A stretch of DNA of 64,000 bases from Acidobacteriota bacterium (lineage in GTDB: Bacteria; Acidobacteriota; Vicinamibacteria; Vicinamibacterales; UBA8438), in contig JAPOVI010000047.1 of NCBI GenBank assembly GCA_026708265.1, forward strand, positions 1 to 64,000, given 5' to 3'. Shown piece by piece: positions 31,339 to 41,277 of the stretch. Position numbers and translations under genes: made by a program. Every line of letters starts with the position of its first letter. Position 1 is the first letter of the stretch. Below the pieces are notes generated by a model. The model searched no databases. It was not told the DNA's origin and saw only the letters and a list, made by a program, of their open reading frames with translations.

Positions 31339-31845
31339 ATGGACAACCCTCTGGTCCAACTCGATCCTGGGCTCTTCTTCTGGACCATCTTCACGTTCCT
31401 GATCCTGCTGGGGCTCCTGGCCCGGTTCGCCTGGCGGCCCCTGCTCGCCGCGCTCGAGAGCCGGCAGGCGACGATTCGACAGTCTCTCGACGATGCCGAC
31501 GCGGCCCGCCAGCAGCTCGAGCAGGCCCAGCAGAACGCGGAGGCCACGATGCGCCAGGCGCGCGTCGAAGCCGACACCATCCTCTCCGACACCCGCTCCG
31601 CCGCGGCCACCCTGCGCGAGCAGATGCGGCAGGAAGCGCAGGCCGAGGCCCAGGCCCTCGTCGCCAACGCCGAGCGGCAGATCCAGCTGGAACGCGACCG
31701 CGCCCTGGCGGAAGTCCGGCGGGAAGCGGTCGACGTCTCGCTGGCGATCGCGACCAAGCTCATCCAGCGGAACATCACCCGGGAAGACAACGAAGCGCTG
31801 ATCGACGACGCCCTCAAGCAGGTCGAGGCGCGGGTGGCGCAGTAA
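31339..31845 (+). CDS. atpF: ATP synthase F0 subunit b
   Basis: The peripheral stalk subunit is 168 aa, with one membrane helix at about residues 12-30 (FFWTIFTFLILLGLLARF) followed by a continuous coiled coil rich in Ala, Gln, Glu and Arg. The motif WRPLLAALESRQATI after the membrane is characteristic. In most bacteria atpH, A, G, D and C follow; here the operon stops at atpF. Confidence 0.93.
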   Translation: MDNPLVQLDPGLFFWTIFTFLILLGLLARFAWRPLLAALESRQATIRQSLDDADAARQQLEQAQQNAEATMRQARVEADTILSDTRSAAATLREQMRQEAQAEAQALVANAERQIQLERDRALAEVRREAVDVSLAIATKLIQRNITREDNEALIDDALKQVEARVAQ

Positions 31846-31852
31846 GAGCGCC

Positions 31853-31869
31853 GCCCGCGTCGCGCGGGC
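31853..31869 (+). terminator. Hairpin ending the F0 operon
   Basis: GCCCGCG (31853-31859) pairs perfectly with 31863-31869 across a 3-nt loop, 7 bp after the atpF stop. No T run follows. With no atp gene downstream it plausibly marks the operon end. Confidence 0.5.
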
Positions 31870-31982
31870 GCTCGCGGCCCGGGGCCGGAGCGGTCCCTGG
31901 AGCGCTCGCGCCGGCCGCCGTCCCAAGGTGCGATGAACGCGAGCGCTGCGAGAGCGCGCAGCGTGGGAGGTATGTCCGGACC

Positions 31983-32231
31983 TCAGTCGGCGGGCGGCGA
32001 CGCTGCGGGAAGGATGGCGCGTTCGAGCGTTTCGAGCCGTTGATCGACCTTCCCGAATTCGATTTCGACGGCGCGCAGGCGGTTGTCCATGCTGCGCACA
32101 TCCATCTCGAGGCGGTCGATGCGGGCGTTGACGCCGCCGATCAGGATCGCCATGACCGAGACGACGACACCGGTCATGGCCACGACCGCGCCGACCACCG
32201 TCCCGATGATCCACTTCGCGTCCGTGCTCAC
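31983..32231 (-). CDS. Small membrane-anchored coiled-coil protein
   Basis: The 82-aa product starts at a GTG. Residues 7-32 form one membrane helix (IIGTVVGAVVAMTGVVVSVM), followed by a heptad-rich stretch (IDRLEMDVRSMDNRLRAVE, then FGKVDQRLETLERAI). The layout recalls haemolysin-XhlA-like or small septum-associated coiled coils, but I cannot assign a function. It points against the atp operon. A diverged 3' copy of the same gene lies at 35492-35620, so this protein family brackets the accessory island. Confidence 0.65.
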   Translation of the reverse strand: MSTDAKWIIGTVVGAVVAMTGVVVSVMAILIGGVNARIDRLEMDVRSMDNRLRAVEIEFGKVDQRLETLERAILPAASPPAD

Positions 32232-32372
32232 GTTGGACAGCGTACCACCCCGGACTGTGGCGGGCCAGCGGAGCCCGAGCCCTGCAACTCCCGGCTACGA
32301 GACGCCGGTGCAGCGTTGGCAGCGCGAGCGACCCGCGCGCGGCACCGCCGAAGACCTCCGGAACCGGCACCG

Positions 32373-32774
32373 ATGACCGTCGTCGACACGAGCGAGCTGC
32401 TGCGGCCGACGCAGCGCAAGCTGCACGCCGCGTGGTGCGAGATCGCAGAGCGGCCGGTGCTGGCTCCGCCGAGCGTCGCTCGCGTGCTCGCTCCTCTCGG
32501 CGCGGACCCGACGGCTATCGACGGCCGGAGCGCCGCCGAAGCGCTGGAAGAAGACGTCCTGGCCGAGGGCAACGTGGCCGAAATCCGTCGCGCGAACGGT
32601 TTGAAGTCCTCCAGATCCATCCCAAGGTCGACGATCTGCCGGGTACTTCGTTGTCGCCTCCAAGTGAGAGATCACCAGCGACGGGTCCGCTGGCGCAGAA
32701 GGAGATCGGGCGCCCCCGCATCCTGCGGTTCCTCTGCCCCGGATTCACCTGGAGCTTCGGGCCGCCTTCCGTAG
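32373..32774 (+). pseudogene. Probable toxin-antitoxin remnant (PIN-like N-terminus)
   Basis: The frame starts MTVVDTSELLRPTQRK and stays coherent for about 75 residues (LAPPSVARVLAPLGADP, AEALEEDVLAEG), then becomes Arg/Ser-rich without family character. The VVDTSELL opening resembles a PIN-domain (VapC-type) toxin. Its ATG overlaps the stop of an upstream frame (ATGA at 32373-32376) whose end, PGYETPVQRWQRERPARG, looks like an antitoxin tail with no matching N-terminus. This suggests a truncated overlapping antitoxin-toxin pair. The PIN assignment is tentative. Confidence 0.35.
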
Positions 32775-33010
32775 GTGGATCACCTGGAGAATCTCGTTCT
32801 CGTCCGGATGCCGACCGAACCTCTTGACGAAGTTCTCGGCCAAGCCGACATCTGAGACCGCCGCGTTCCCCCTGGGTCCACGATCGCCTCGACGTACTGA
32901 AACGCGTCAGGGAACGCGTCAAGAACCGGCGGCGGCTGGTAGCGTCTCAGTTTGACTTTGGGTGGAGCTACCCCCTTGCTGGGGCGTGGCGACAGGTTGC
33001 GAGCTGCCAT
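32745..33010 (-). pseudogene. Small hypothetical gene broken by a 1-base deletion
   Basis: From ATG 33010 the frame runs 47 codons to a run of five C (plus strand, 32868-32872). There the good reading jumps frame and continues NAAVSDVGLAENFVKRFG and then HPDENEILQVIHLRKA to a TGA at 32745-32747. Adding one base in the run restores an 88-residue protein (FPDAFQYVEAIVDPGG joined to NAAVSDVG). The family is not recognised. The start overlaps the end of the membrane-protein gene by 92 bp. Confidence 0.5.
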
Positions 33011-33545
33011 CTCGGGGTCTGCGAGGGGGCACCGGGTGCGGATCCCGCGCTCTCTCCTCCCGGCGCTCTGACGGCTGTCCTCGCTGCTCGCGCGATGTGG
33101 GGGAAGCGGTGTTGGGGCGTTGCGTGTTACGGCTCTCGTCTCGTGACATGGGACTCCCGTTCAGATTGGTGATCATGAAGAAGCCTGCGAGAACCACGCC
33201 GGCACCAAAGCAGAGCCCACTGCTCTTGTTGCACCGGCGTGCCCATCGCGCAGGGGGGCCGCCGTCCACGTGTTCCTCGGCGTCGTACTGCCGCGCCTGA
33301 GTCGCGGCGGACCTCGCGCCGAGGTAGAACGATAGGATCACGGAGAGCAGGCTGAGAACCCAGAATCCCCAAGCGCACTGGATGGCGATGAGATACTGCA
33401 AGTCGTCGGCCGCGAAACCGCGGACGAGCGCGAGAGACAGTCCCAAGGCGCCGCCCGAAAGCTTGAGAAGCGCCTGATCGTACGCGTCGTGCGCCGCCGC
33501 CTGGGACTCCGCCAGGTGACGTCGGCACCAATCGTCGTCCGCCAT
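32919..33545 (-). CDS. Hypothetical protein with two membrane helices
   Basis: The product is 208 aa. The N-terminus (HDAYDQALLKLSGGALGLSL) and a helical hairpin made of LIAIQCAWGFWVLSLLSVIL and LCFGAGVVLAGFFMITNL give two or three membrane segments. The C-terminal 75 residues are Arg/Pro/Ser/Gln-rich and probably disordered. Similar short membrane proteins of unknown role are common in accessory and defence loci. The ATG at 33545 is clear; no disruption is visible. Confidence 0.6.
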   Translation of the reverse strand: MADDDWCRRHLAESQAAAHDAYDQALLKLSGGALGLSLALVRGFAADDLQYLIAIQCAWGFWVLSLLSVILSFYLGARSAATQARQYDAEEHVDGGPPARWARRCNKSSGLCFGAGVVLAGFFMITNLNGSPMSRDESRNTQRPNTASPTSREQRGQPSERREERARDPHPVPPRRPRDGSSQPVATPQQGGSSTQSQTETLPAAAGS

Positions 33546-33591
33546 CGGGGTGAGCCGCTACTTCCTCGTTCACGGGCGGGGCAGAAGCACG

Positions 33592-33959
33592 TCAGTCCCC
33601 GGCTTCCGCCCAGACCTCGTACACGGCGTCCCGCTCGGCCTCCCAGAACGCGTCCTCACCCTGCGTCCCGTGCAACCGCCCGAGCTCGCGGGCGAGCCCG
33701 AAGAACCCGGTGCCAGCGTACCCTTGGGGGTTCACCGCCACAGCGCTCAGCATGGGGCGCCCTGCGACCGCCTCATCCTCGGAGATCGCGCCCAAGACCG
33801 AGCGACCTCTCTCGCCATGTTGTTGCCGACCAGCGGCAGGCCGGCGACCCTGGCGAGATCCTCGTAGGTGATCAGGCTCTTGGCCTGGGCAACACGGACG
33901 AGTTCCGCGCGGGTCTTGGCGTACTCGGACGTCCCGCGGTACTTGTCACGGACGAGCAT
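33592..33959 (-). pseudogene. Broken gene for a small putative DNA-binding protein
   Basis: The first part, from ATG 33959, reads MLVRDKYRGTSEYAKTRAEL and then LITYEDLARVAGLPLVGNNM. The second, in another frame from 33795 to 33592, reads LGAISEDEAVAGRPMLSAVA and then GTGFFGLARELGRL. They join at about 33796-33799 if one base is added, giving 122 residues. The TYEDLARVAGL and EISxxE/GRPMLSA features resemble small winged-helix-like proteins found beside nucleases, but I cannot name the family. Confidence 0.55.
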
Positions 33960-33968
33960 CGCGCGGGA

Positions 33969-34178
33969 TCAGAGGCTGCCGAGGTGGTCGTCCGGTTTCC
34001 GCGGCCGGGGCTGGTCACGCTCGGGATCGCTGTAGTCGTACTGCCCCATCCGTCGGACCACCCCGTCGCGCCGGTCCCCGGTCTGCGGCAACTGTTTGCG
34101 GTTGTCCGGGTCGGCGATGGCGAGCGCGAGGCGTCGGGGGAAATCGGCTGCTTCGTGCATTGCTGGGATCGTAACCAC
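33969..34178 (-). CDS. Small hypothetical protein
   Basis: The product is 69 aa from a GTG (alternative ATG at 34160, MHEAADFPRRLALAIADPDN). It ends in a charged tail (QYDYSDPERDQPRPRKPDDH). The stop is 9 nt before the next gene's ATG and the start lies 12 nt after the probable end of the NYN gene, so spacing supports a real co-transcribed gene. No family is recognised. Confidence 0.4.
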   Translation of the reverse strand: MVTIPAMHEAADFPRRLALAIADPDNRKQLPQTGDRRDGVVRRMGQYDYSDPERDQPRPRKPDDHLGSL

Positions 34179-34190
34179 GATGCGCGCGGT

Positions 34191-34899
34191 TCACGCCTTG
34201 GGGGCGCGGTAGCCGCTGGTTGGGTTCGCTGCTGCCGATAGTCGTACGGGTCAATGCAGGCGTCGTACATCTGGCGGTCGATCCGAAACCACGTCGTCTT
34301 GTTGATCCCGCGGCAAGCTGCGCCCCCCGGGTCGAACGGGAGGCTGAGACCATCTCGATCCGCCGCTTCTGGTCACGTGAGATCCGCCGGAGTTCTGTTG
34401 CGACCTCCGACAGGTCCTGATCTTGGCTGAAAGCGACGGCTACATCGTACGTCCTGCGATATGCCAATGTGATGAGGTCGATCGCAATCCGGACGTCGAT
34501 GCCCTTCGCCCTCCCCTGACGGCGCGTGAAGGTCGCTCCGCCGTCCAACACGATGGTCTCATGTCGGTATCGGAGGGGGCGACTGAAGGTCCGGACGCCC
34601 TGACGGCTAATCGCCAGGAGCTTCCTAGACCAGAAGCCGTGCCAGTACGCGTCGTCGGACGCTTCCGGCACCCCGGTGTAGAACCGAGCCTCGCTCAGGA
34701 TCAACCCGCTCCCGCTGCAGACGGCGCGACACAATTTTGCGATGTCGTAATTCAGGTGAGAGCAGCCGAACGTATCCTTGACGCAACGGTACGGATTCTG
34801 CCCGTCGACGAACGTGATGGCACGCCTAGATGGAGGTCGCGCGTCGTTGGGTGGCACGGCGGACGCAACACAAAACCCCGCCGGGGGCCTTGCGGCCAT
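34191..34899 (-). pseudogene. NYN (PIN-like) nuclease gene, frameshifted
   Basis: The N-terminal part is a NYN/LabA-type domain: AITFVDGQNPY with the first catalytic Asp, a middle region ending ARFYTGVPEASDDAYW, KGIDVRIAIDLITLAYRR with the second Asp, and VAVAFSQDQDLSEVATELRR with the third. After IEMVSA the frame degrades. With one added base near 34340 it resumes as PFDPGGAACRGINKTTWFRI and RQMYDACIDPYDYR, the expected family C-terminus. A second shift would be needed to reach the TGA at 34191-34193. Such RNases occur in RNA processing and phage-defence loci. The start is uncertain; ATG 34899 is assumed. Confidence 0.6.
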
Positions 34900-34914
34900 G
34901 TCCAGCGGGGACCA

Positions 34915-34944
34915 ATTGCACGCCAACACTACTACGGGTGTCAA
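34915..34944 (-). promoter_or_regulatory. Possible promoter of the NYN gene
   Basis: The minus strand reads TTGACA (34939-34944), 18 bp and TGCAAT (34915-34920), 16 bp before the assumed ATG at 34899. The -10 is weak. A second TTGACA stands at 35021-35026 without a partner. Confidence 0.35.
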
Positions 34945-34975
34945 GGCCCCAGCGGGACGTCTCAGGCTCGCCTAG

Positions 34976-35012
34976 CCTCTCCCCGTACGCGCGTACAGCG
35001 TGCGGGGAGAGG
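34976..35012. terminator. Strong 15-bp hairpin between pglW fragment and NYN gene
   Basis: CCTCTCCCCGTACGC (34976-34990) pairs with 34998-35012 across a 7-nt loop; the only non-Watson-Crick position can form a wobble pair. No T run follows on either strand. It lies after the stop of the pglW fragment and could terminate or process that transcript. Confidence 0.45.
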
Positions 35013-35053
35013 GTGTCCGTTGTCAAGGACCCATCACCCGGGGTAGTGTCTCC

Positions 35054-35413
35054 TCAAACTGCGACGCTACCCGGCGGCTCCCCGCCGCGCGGCGAGCCAC
35101 GCACCCGGGACGCGCGCCCACTGGGCGGCGGTTCCTCCCTCGGGCGTCGGGCCTCGTGGCGCCAGGTCCATGTGCCCTGATCCCCATCGATGCCGGGCCG
35201 GCTCTTGATCTCGACGAGGTAGAAGCCCTTCGGCGTCAGGACGAGCAGGTCGACCTCGTTGATCGACCCGTCGTCGGCGAGGAACTCGAAGTTCGACCAG
35301 GCGCGGTAGGGCTCGTGGTCCGGCAGCCGCTCGCGCACGAACGCCAGAGCGTCCCGCTCCCAGGGGAACTCGGAGTCCGCGACCGTCTGCCAGCGGGGGG
35401 ACGTGGCGTCCAT
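35054..35413 (-). pseudogene. pglW: Truncated PglW-like NERD-domain protein (BREX/Pgl remnant)
   Basis: The frame of 119 aa starts WQTVADSEFPWERDALAFVR, then RAWSNFEFLADDGSINEVDL and FYLVEIKSRPG, ending GTWTWRHE. This is the N-terminal NERD (nuclease-related) domain seen at the start of PglW, the large serine/threonine kinase of BREX type 2 / phage-growth-limitation systems, including the EVDLL and EIKS motifs. Full PglW exceeds 1,000 residues; here homology stops right after WRHE near 35140 and the tail (Arg/Pro/Gly) is unrelated. No kinase domain or other BREX gene is present. A stand-alone NERD protein is a less likely alternative. Confidence 0.65.
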
Positions 35414-35491
35414 CGCGCGAGTCGGCCGCCGCTCTGCGCGTCGGAAGAGCGTGGCCCCGAAAGAGGCGCCAATCCAGTGCGAGCCCGGTGC

Positions 35492-35620
35492 TATTCGCCG
35501 GGTGGAGGCGCGGGCAGGACTACGCGTTCGATGGTCAGGAGTCGCTGATCAACCTTGCCGAAGCCGACCTCGACATCACGCAGACGAGCATCCAGTCGGT
35601 GGAGGCGGTGCCCTCGACCC
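35492..35620 (-). pseudogene. 3' fragment of the small coiled-coil gene (copy 2)
   Basis: The minus strand reads HRLDARLRDVEVGFGKVDQR and then LLTIERVVLPAPPPGE before a TAG at 35492-35494. This aligns over about 35 residues with the C-terminus of the gene at 31983-32231 (NRLRAVEIEFGKVDQRLETL and then ERAILPAASPPAD). The upstream half, including the membrane helix, is missing; the fragment abuts the nuoN stop at 35627. Protein identity is moderate, so this is an old paralogue, not a recent duplication. Confidence 0.7.
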
Positions 35621-35626
35621 GCCTCG

Positions 35627-37102
35627 TCAGGGCTGGAGGAGAACCGCGGCCGGGGCCGACGCGCCGAGCATCTCGGTGGCGCTCTGGGCCTGGTCGAAGA
35701 GCGCCTGCGGGTACACGCCGAAGAGCACGGAGCCGACGACGGCGATCACCAGCGCGGTGGCAATGGCGGGGCGGATGACGATCGGCGAGCCGAGGGTCTC
35801 TTCCTTCAGCCACATGAAGACGACCACCCGGACGTAGTAGTAGAGAGAGATCGCGCTGTTGATGACGCCGATCACGGCCAGCCAGATGAACCCGGAATCG
35901 ATCGCCGCGCTGAAGAGCCAGAACTTGCCCATGAAGCCGGCCGTCGGGGGGATGCCGCCCAGCGACAGCATGAAGATCAGCATCGCGAACGCGGCCGCCG
36001 GCTGGCGGAAGTAGAGCCCGCTCAGGTCCTTGAGCTCGTCGCCGACGACGTCCTTCCGGCGCAGCATCGAGAGAATGGCGAAGGCGCCGAGCTGCATGAA
36101 GAGATAGACCCAGAGATAGACCATCGTCGCCGTCACGCCGCGGTCGGAGGCGGCGACGACGCCGATCAGCACGTAGCCGGCGTGGGCGATGGACGAGTAC
36201 GCCAGCATCCGCTTGATGTTGCTCTGCGTGATGGCGGCGATGTTGCCGACGGTCATCGAGACCGCGGCCAGCGCCCAGAAGAAGACCTGCCAGTCGGCCG
36301 CCAGCCCCGGGATGCCGTCGAGCAGTATCCGGAGCAGCATGGCGAACGATGCCGCCTTGGAGCCGACCGAGAGGAACGCGGTCACCGGCGTCGGCGCACC
36401 TTCGTAGACGTCCGGCGCCCACATGTGGAACGGGACCGCCGCGATCTTGAACCCCATGCCGGCGCCGAGGAGGATGAGCGCCAGCGACAGCAGCAGCGAC
36501 CCCTCGGATCCGGCCAGCGCATCCGCGATGCCGGCCAGGCTCGTCGTGCCGGTCACGCCGTAGAAGAGCGACATCCCGTAGAGGAGCAGGCCGAGGGAGA
36601 ACGCGCCGAGCAGAAAGTACTTGACCGCCGCCTCGTTGGATCGCCGGCTCGGCTTGAGGAAGCCGGTCAGGATGTAGAACGAGATGGCCATCGTCTCGAG
36701 GCCGATGAAGAGCGTGATCAGGTCGATCCCGCTCGCCATGAACATCATCCCGAGCGTGGCGCACAGAATGAGGAAGCAGAATTCGCCCGGTCGCACGCCC
36801 TCCACCTGCAGGTAGGGCACGGACATCAACAGTGTGATGCCCGCCGACAGCAGGAAGAGCACCTTGAAGAACGCGGCGAACCCGTCCACGGCCAGGAGGC
36901 CCGCCGAGATCGTGGTGTCGAGCCCCGCGAACGCCAGCACGGCCACCCCGGACGCGGCGAGCGTGGCGAGCGCGGTCCCCAGGACGGCGGCGTCACGGCG
37001 CGGCGCGAGCAGGTCGACCACCAGCACCAGCAGGGCGCCGGCCGTCAGCAGGATCTCGGGCAGCAGGTAGTAGAAGTCGGCGGCGGTGAAACCGGCAGGC
37101 AT
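35627..37102 (-). CDS. nuoN: NADH-quinone oxidoreductase subunit N
   Basis: This is an antiporter-like membrane subunit of complex I, 491 aa with about 14 helices. Conserved proton-path residues are visible in the LFIGLETMAISFYILTGF segment (Glu in the fifth helix region), FKIAAVPFHMWAPDVYEGAP (Lys, His) and MLAYSSIAHAGYVLIG. It is the last gene of the operon. Its stop is followed within 10 bp by the truncated paralogue that begins the accessory island. Confidence 0.96.
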   Translation of the reverse strand: MPAGFTAADFYYLLPEILLTAGALLVLVVDLLAPRRDAAVLGTALATLAASGVAVLAFAGLDTTISAGLLAVDGFAAFFKVLFLLSAGITLLMSVPYLQVEGVRPGEFCFLILCATLGMMFMASGIDLITLFIGLETMAISFYILTGFLKPSRRSNEAAVKYFLLGAFSLGLLLYGMSLFYGVTGTTSLAGIADALAGSEGSLLLSLALILLGAGMGFKIAAVPFHMWAPDVYEGAPTPVTAFLSVGSKAASFAMLLRILLDGIPGLAADWQVFFWALAAVSMTVGNIAAITQSNIKRMLAYSSIAHAGYVLIGVVAASDRGVTATMVYLWVYLFMQLGAFAILSMLRRKDVVGDELKDLSGLYFRQPAAAFAMLIFMLSLGGIPPTAGFMGKFWLFSAAIDSGFIWLAVIGVINSAISLYYYVRVVVFMWLKEETLGSPIVIRPAIATALVIAVVGSVLFGVYPQALFDQAQSATEMLGASAPAAVLLQP

Positions 37103-37124
37103 CGTCGTGTCCCTGGTGCCGGGC

Positions 37125-38855
37125 TCAGCGCGAGCCGCCCCGGATCGGTGCGCTCAGCCGCCCGGCCGCACCCTGCCCCGGTTGCGGCTCCGCGGCGTCG
37201 GCGACCAGCGCCGGCGGAGCGGAGTTCGCCGGCCGCGGCGCCGTCGCGGTGAGGTTCCCCGATGCATCGGTGCTGCCGGAGGCGTCCGCGTCGATCGCGC
37301 CGCCGGGGGCGGCACCGTGCACCTCGCCGGAGGCGGCGATCGCGAAGCGCGGCGTGTAGTCCGCGTTGACCCGCATCATGACCTTGTCCACGGACGTCTC
37401 GAGACGGTCGAGGAACGGCTTCGGATAGAGCCCGATCCAGACCGCCAGCAGCAGCAGCGGCGCGAAGGTGGCGAACTCCCGCAGGCTGACGTCCGGGAGG
37501 TTCTCGTTCTTCGGGTTGTCGACGGTGCCGAACATCGTGCGCTGGTAGAGCCAGAGCATGTAGGCCGCCCCGAGAACGATCCCGCTCGCCGCGAAGAAGG
37601 CCCACGTCTTGCTGACCACGAAGATCCCCTGCAGGATGAGCACCTCGCCGATGAACCCGTTCAGCGTCGGCAGGCCGATCGACGACATCGTCATGATGAG
37701 GAAGATCGCGGCGTAGACGGGCATGATCTTCGAAAGACCGCCGTACTCGGCGATGAGCCGCGTGTGCCGCCGCTCGTAGACGACGCCGACGAGCAGGAAG
37801 AGCGCTCCGGTCGAGATGCCGTGGTTGAGCTGCTGCACGATGCTGCCGGTGATGCCCACCGGCGTCAGCGCGAACATGCCGAGCATCACCATGCCCATGT
37901 GGCTGACGCTCGAGTAGGCGACTAGGCGTTTCCAGTCGCGCTGGGCCATGGCCACGAGCGCCCCGTAGACGATCCCGATGATGGAGAGCAGGACCACCGC
38001 GGGCACGAAGGCCTGCGTCGCCTCCGGCAGGATGGGCAGGCTGAACCGGATGAACCCGTAGGTGCCCATCTTCAGGAGCACGGCGGCCAGGATGACCGAC
38101 CCCGCCGTCGGCGCGTCGGTGTGCGCGTCGGGCAGCCAGGTGTGGAACGGGAACATCGGCACCTTGACCGCGAACCCCAGGAAGAAGGCGAGGAAGATCC
38201 ACCACTGCAGGTCGTAGGGGATGTTCAGCTCGTGGAACTGCGTGATGTCGAACGTGTACACCCCGGTCACGTCCTGGTGGTAGAAGTAGACGGCCAGGAT
38301 GCCGAGCAGCATGATGACGCTGCCCACCAGGGTGAACAGGAAGAACTTGATCGCCGAGTAGAGCCGATTGTCGCTGCCCCAGATGCCGATGAGGAAGTAC
38401 ATCGGCACCAGCATCACTTCCCAGAACAGGAAGAAGAGCAGGAAGTCGAGCGCCACGAAGGCGCCGATCATGCCGGTCTGGAGCATCAGCAGGAAGATGT
38501 AGTACTCCTTCACCCGCGTCTGGATCGCGTTCCAGGACGAGAGCACGGCGATGACGCCCATCATCGTCGTGAGCAGGATCAGGAGCACGCTGAAGCCGTC
38601 GACGCCGAGGAAGTACTGCGCCCCGATGGAGGGGATCCACTCCATCTGCTCGACGAACTGCCAGTCCGGGTCCGCGGAGTCGTAGAGGAACCAGAGCGGC
38701 AGCGACACGAGGAAGCCGAGGGCCGCCGTCGCGTTGGCGATCCAGCGGATCAGGTCGACCTGCCGGCTGCCGACGAAGAGGAGCACGAGCGCGCCGGCGA
38801 GCGGCGTGAAGAGGATCAGCGACAGCAGCGAGGGGGTATCGGCGGCGTTGCTCAT
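37125..38855 (-). CDS. nuoM: NADH-quinone oxidoreductase subunit M
   Basis: The second antiporter-like subunit is 576 aa. LLFFLFWEVMLVPMYFLIG contains the conserved Glu, VKVPMFPFHTWLPDAHTDAP the Lys/His pair and LVAYSSVSHMGMVMLGMF the later helix motif. The C-terminal 75 residues are Ala/Pro/Gly-rich and soluble, longer than in E. coli NuoM (about 510 aa). It starts 12 nt after the nuoL stop. Confidence 0.96.
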   Translation of the reverse strand: MSNAADTPSLLSLILFTPLAGALVLLFVGSRQVDLIRWIANATAALGFLVSLPLWFLYDSADPDWQFVEQMEWIPSIGAQYFLGVDGFSVLLILLTTMMGVIAVLSSWNAIQTRVKEYYIFLLMLQTGMIGAFVALDFLLFFLFWEVMLVPMYFLIGIWGSDNRLYSAIKFFLFTLVGSVIMLLGILAVYFYHQDVTGVYTFDITQFHELNIPYDLQWWIFLAFFLGFAVKVPMFPFHTWLPDAHTDAPTAGSVILAAVLLKMGTYGFIRFSLPILPEATQAFVPAVVLLSIIGIVYGALVAMAQRDWKRLVAYSSVSHMGMVMLGMFALTPVGITGSIVQQLNHGISTGALFLLVGVVYERRHTRLIAEYGGLSKIMPVYAAIFLIMTMSSIGLPTLNGFIGEVLILQGIFVVSKTWAFFAASGIVLGAAYMLWLYQRTMFGTVDNPKNENLPDVSLREFATFAPLLLLAVWIGLYPKPFLDRLETSVDKVMMRVNADYTPRFAIAASGEVHGAAPGGAIDADASGSTDASGNLTATAPRPANSAPPALVADAAEPQPGQGAAGRLSAPIRGGSR

Positions 38856-38867
38856 GGCATGGTCCGG

Positions 38868-40955
<2,088 letters not shown>

Positions 40956-40965
40956 GGGAACAGCG

Positions 40966-41274
40966 TCACCACCGCATGATCTGAATCTCGTCGATGTTCA
41001 CCGTCTCCTTGTTGCGATAGAAGGCGATGATGATGCCGAGACCTACCGCGGCCTCCGCCGCGGCGACCGCAATGACGAAGACGACGAACACCTGTCCGGC
41101 CAGATCCTGAAGCTGGTCCGACAGGGCGACCAGGTTGATGTTGACCGCGTTCAGGATGAGCTCGATCGACATGAAGATGATGATCACGTTGCGGCGCACC
41201 AGCACGCCGATGACGCCGATCATGAACAGCGCCGCCGAGAGCAGGCTGTAGTGCAGCGGGGTGATCTCGAGCAC
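40966..41274 (-). CDS. nuoK: NADH-quinone oxidoreductase subunit K
   Basis: The 102-aa protein has three membrane helices. The two conserved buried glutamates are in [14 protein letters not shown] and [19 protein letters not shown], which form part of the E-channel. It starts at GTG 41274, three nt after the nuoJ stop. Confidence 0.96.
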   Translation of the reverse strand: MLEITPLHYSLLSAALFMIGVIGVLVRRNVIIIFMSIELILNAVNINLVALSDQLQDLAGQVFVVFVIAVAAAEAAVGLGIIIAFYRNKETVNIDEIQIMRW

Positions 41275-41277
41275 GCG

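Noticed and set aside
32295..32675. Open frames on the minus strand opposite the toxin-like remnant
   Set aside because: They give Arg/Ser-rich products that change character every 20-30 residues, with no recognisable motif. One short stretch (MDLEDFKPFARRIS) looks gene-like, but neither start nor stop makes sense.
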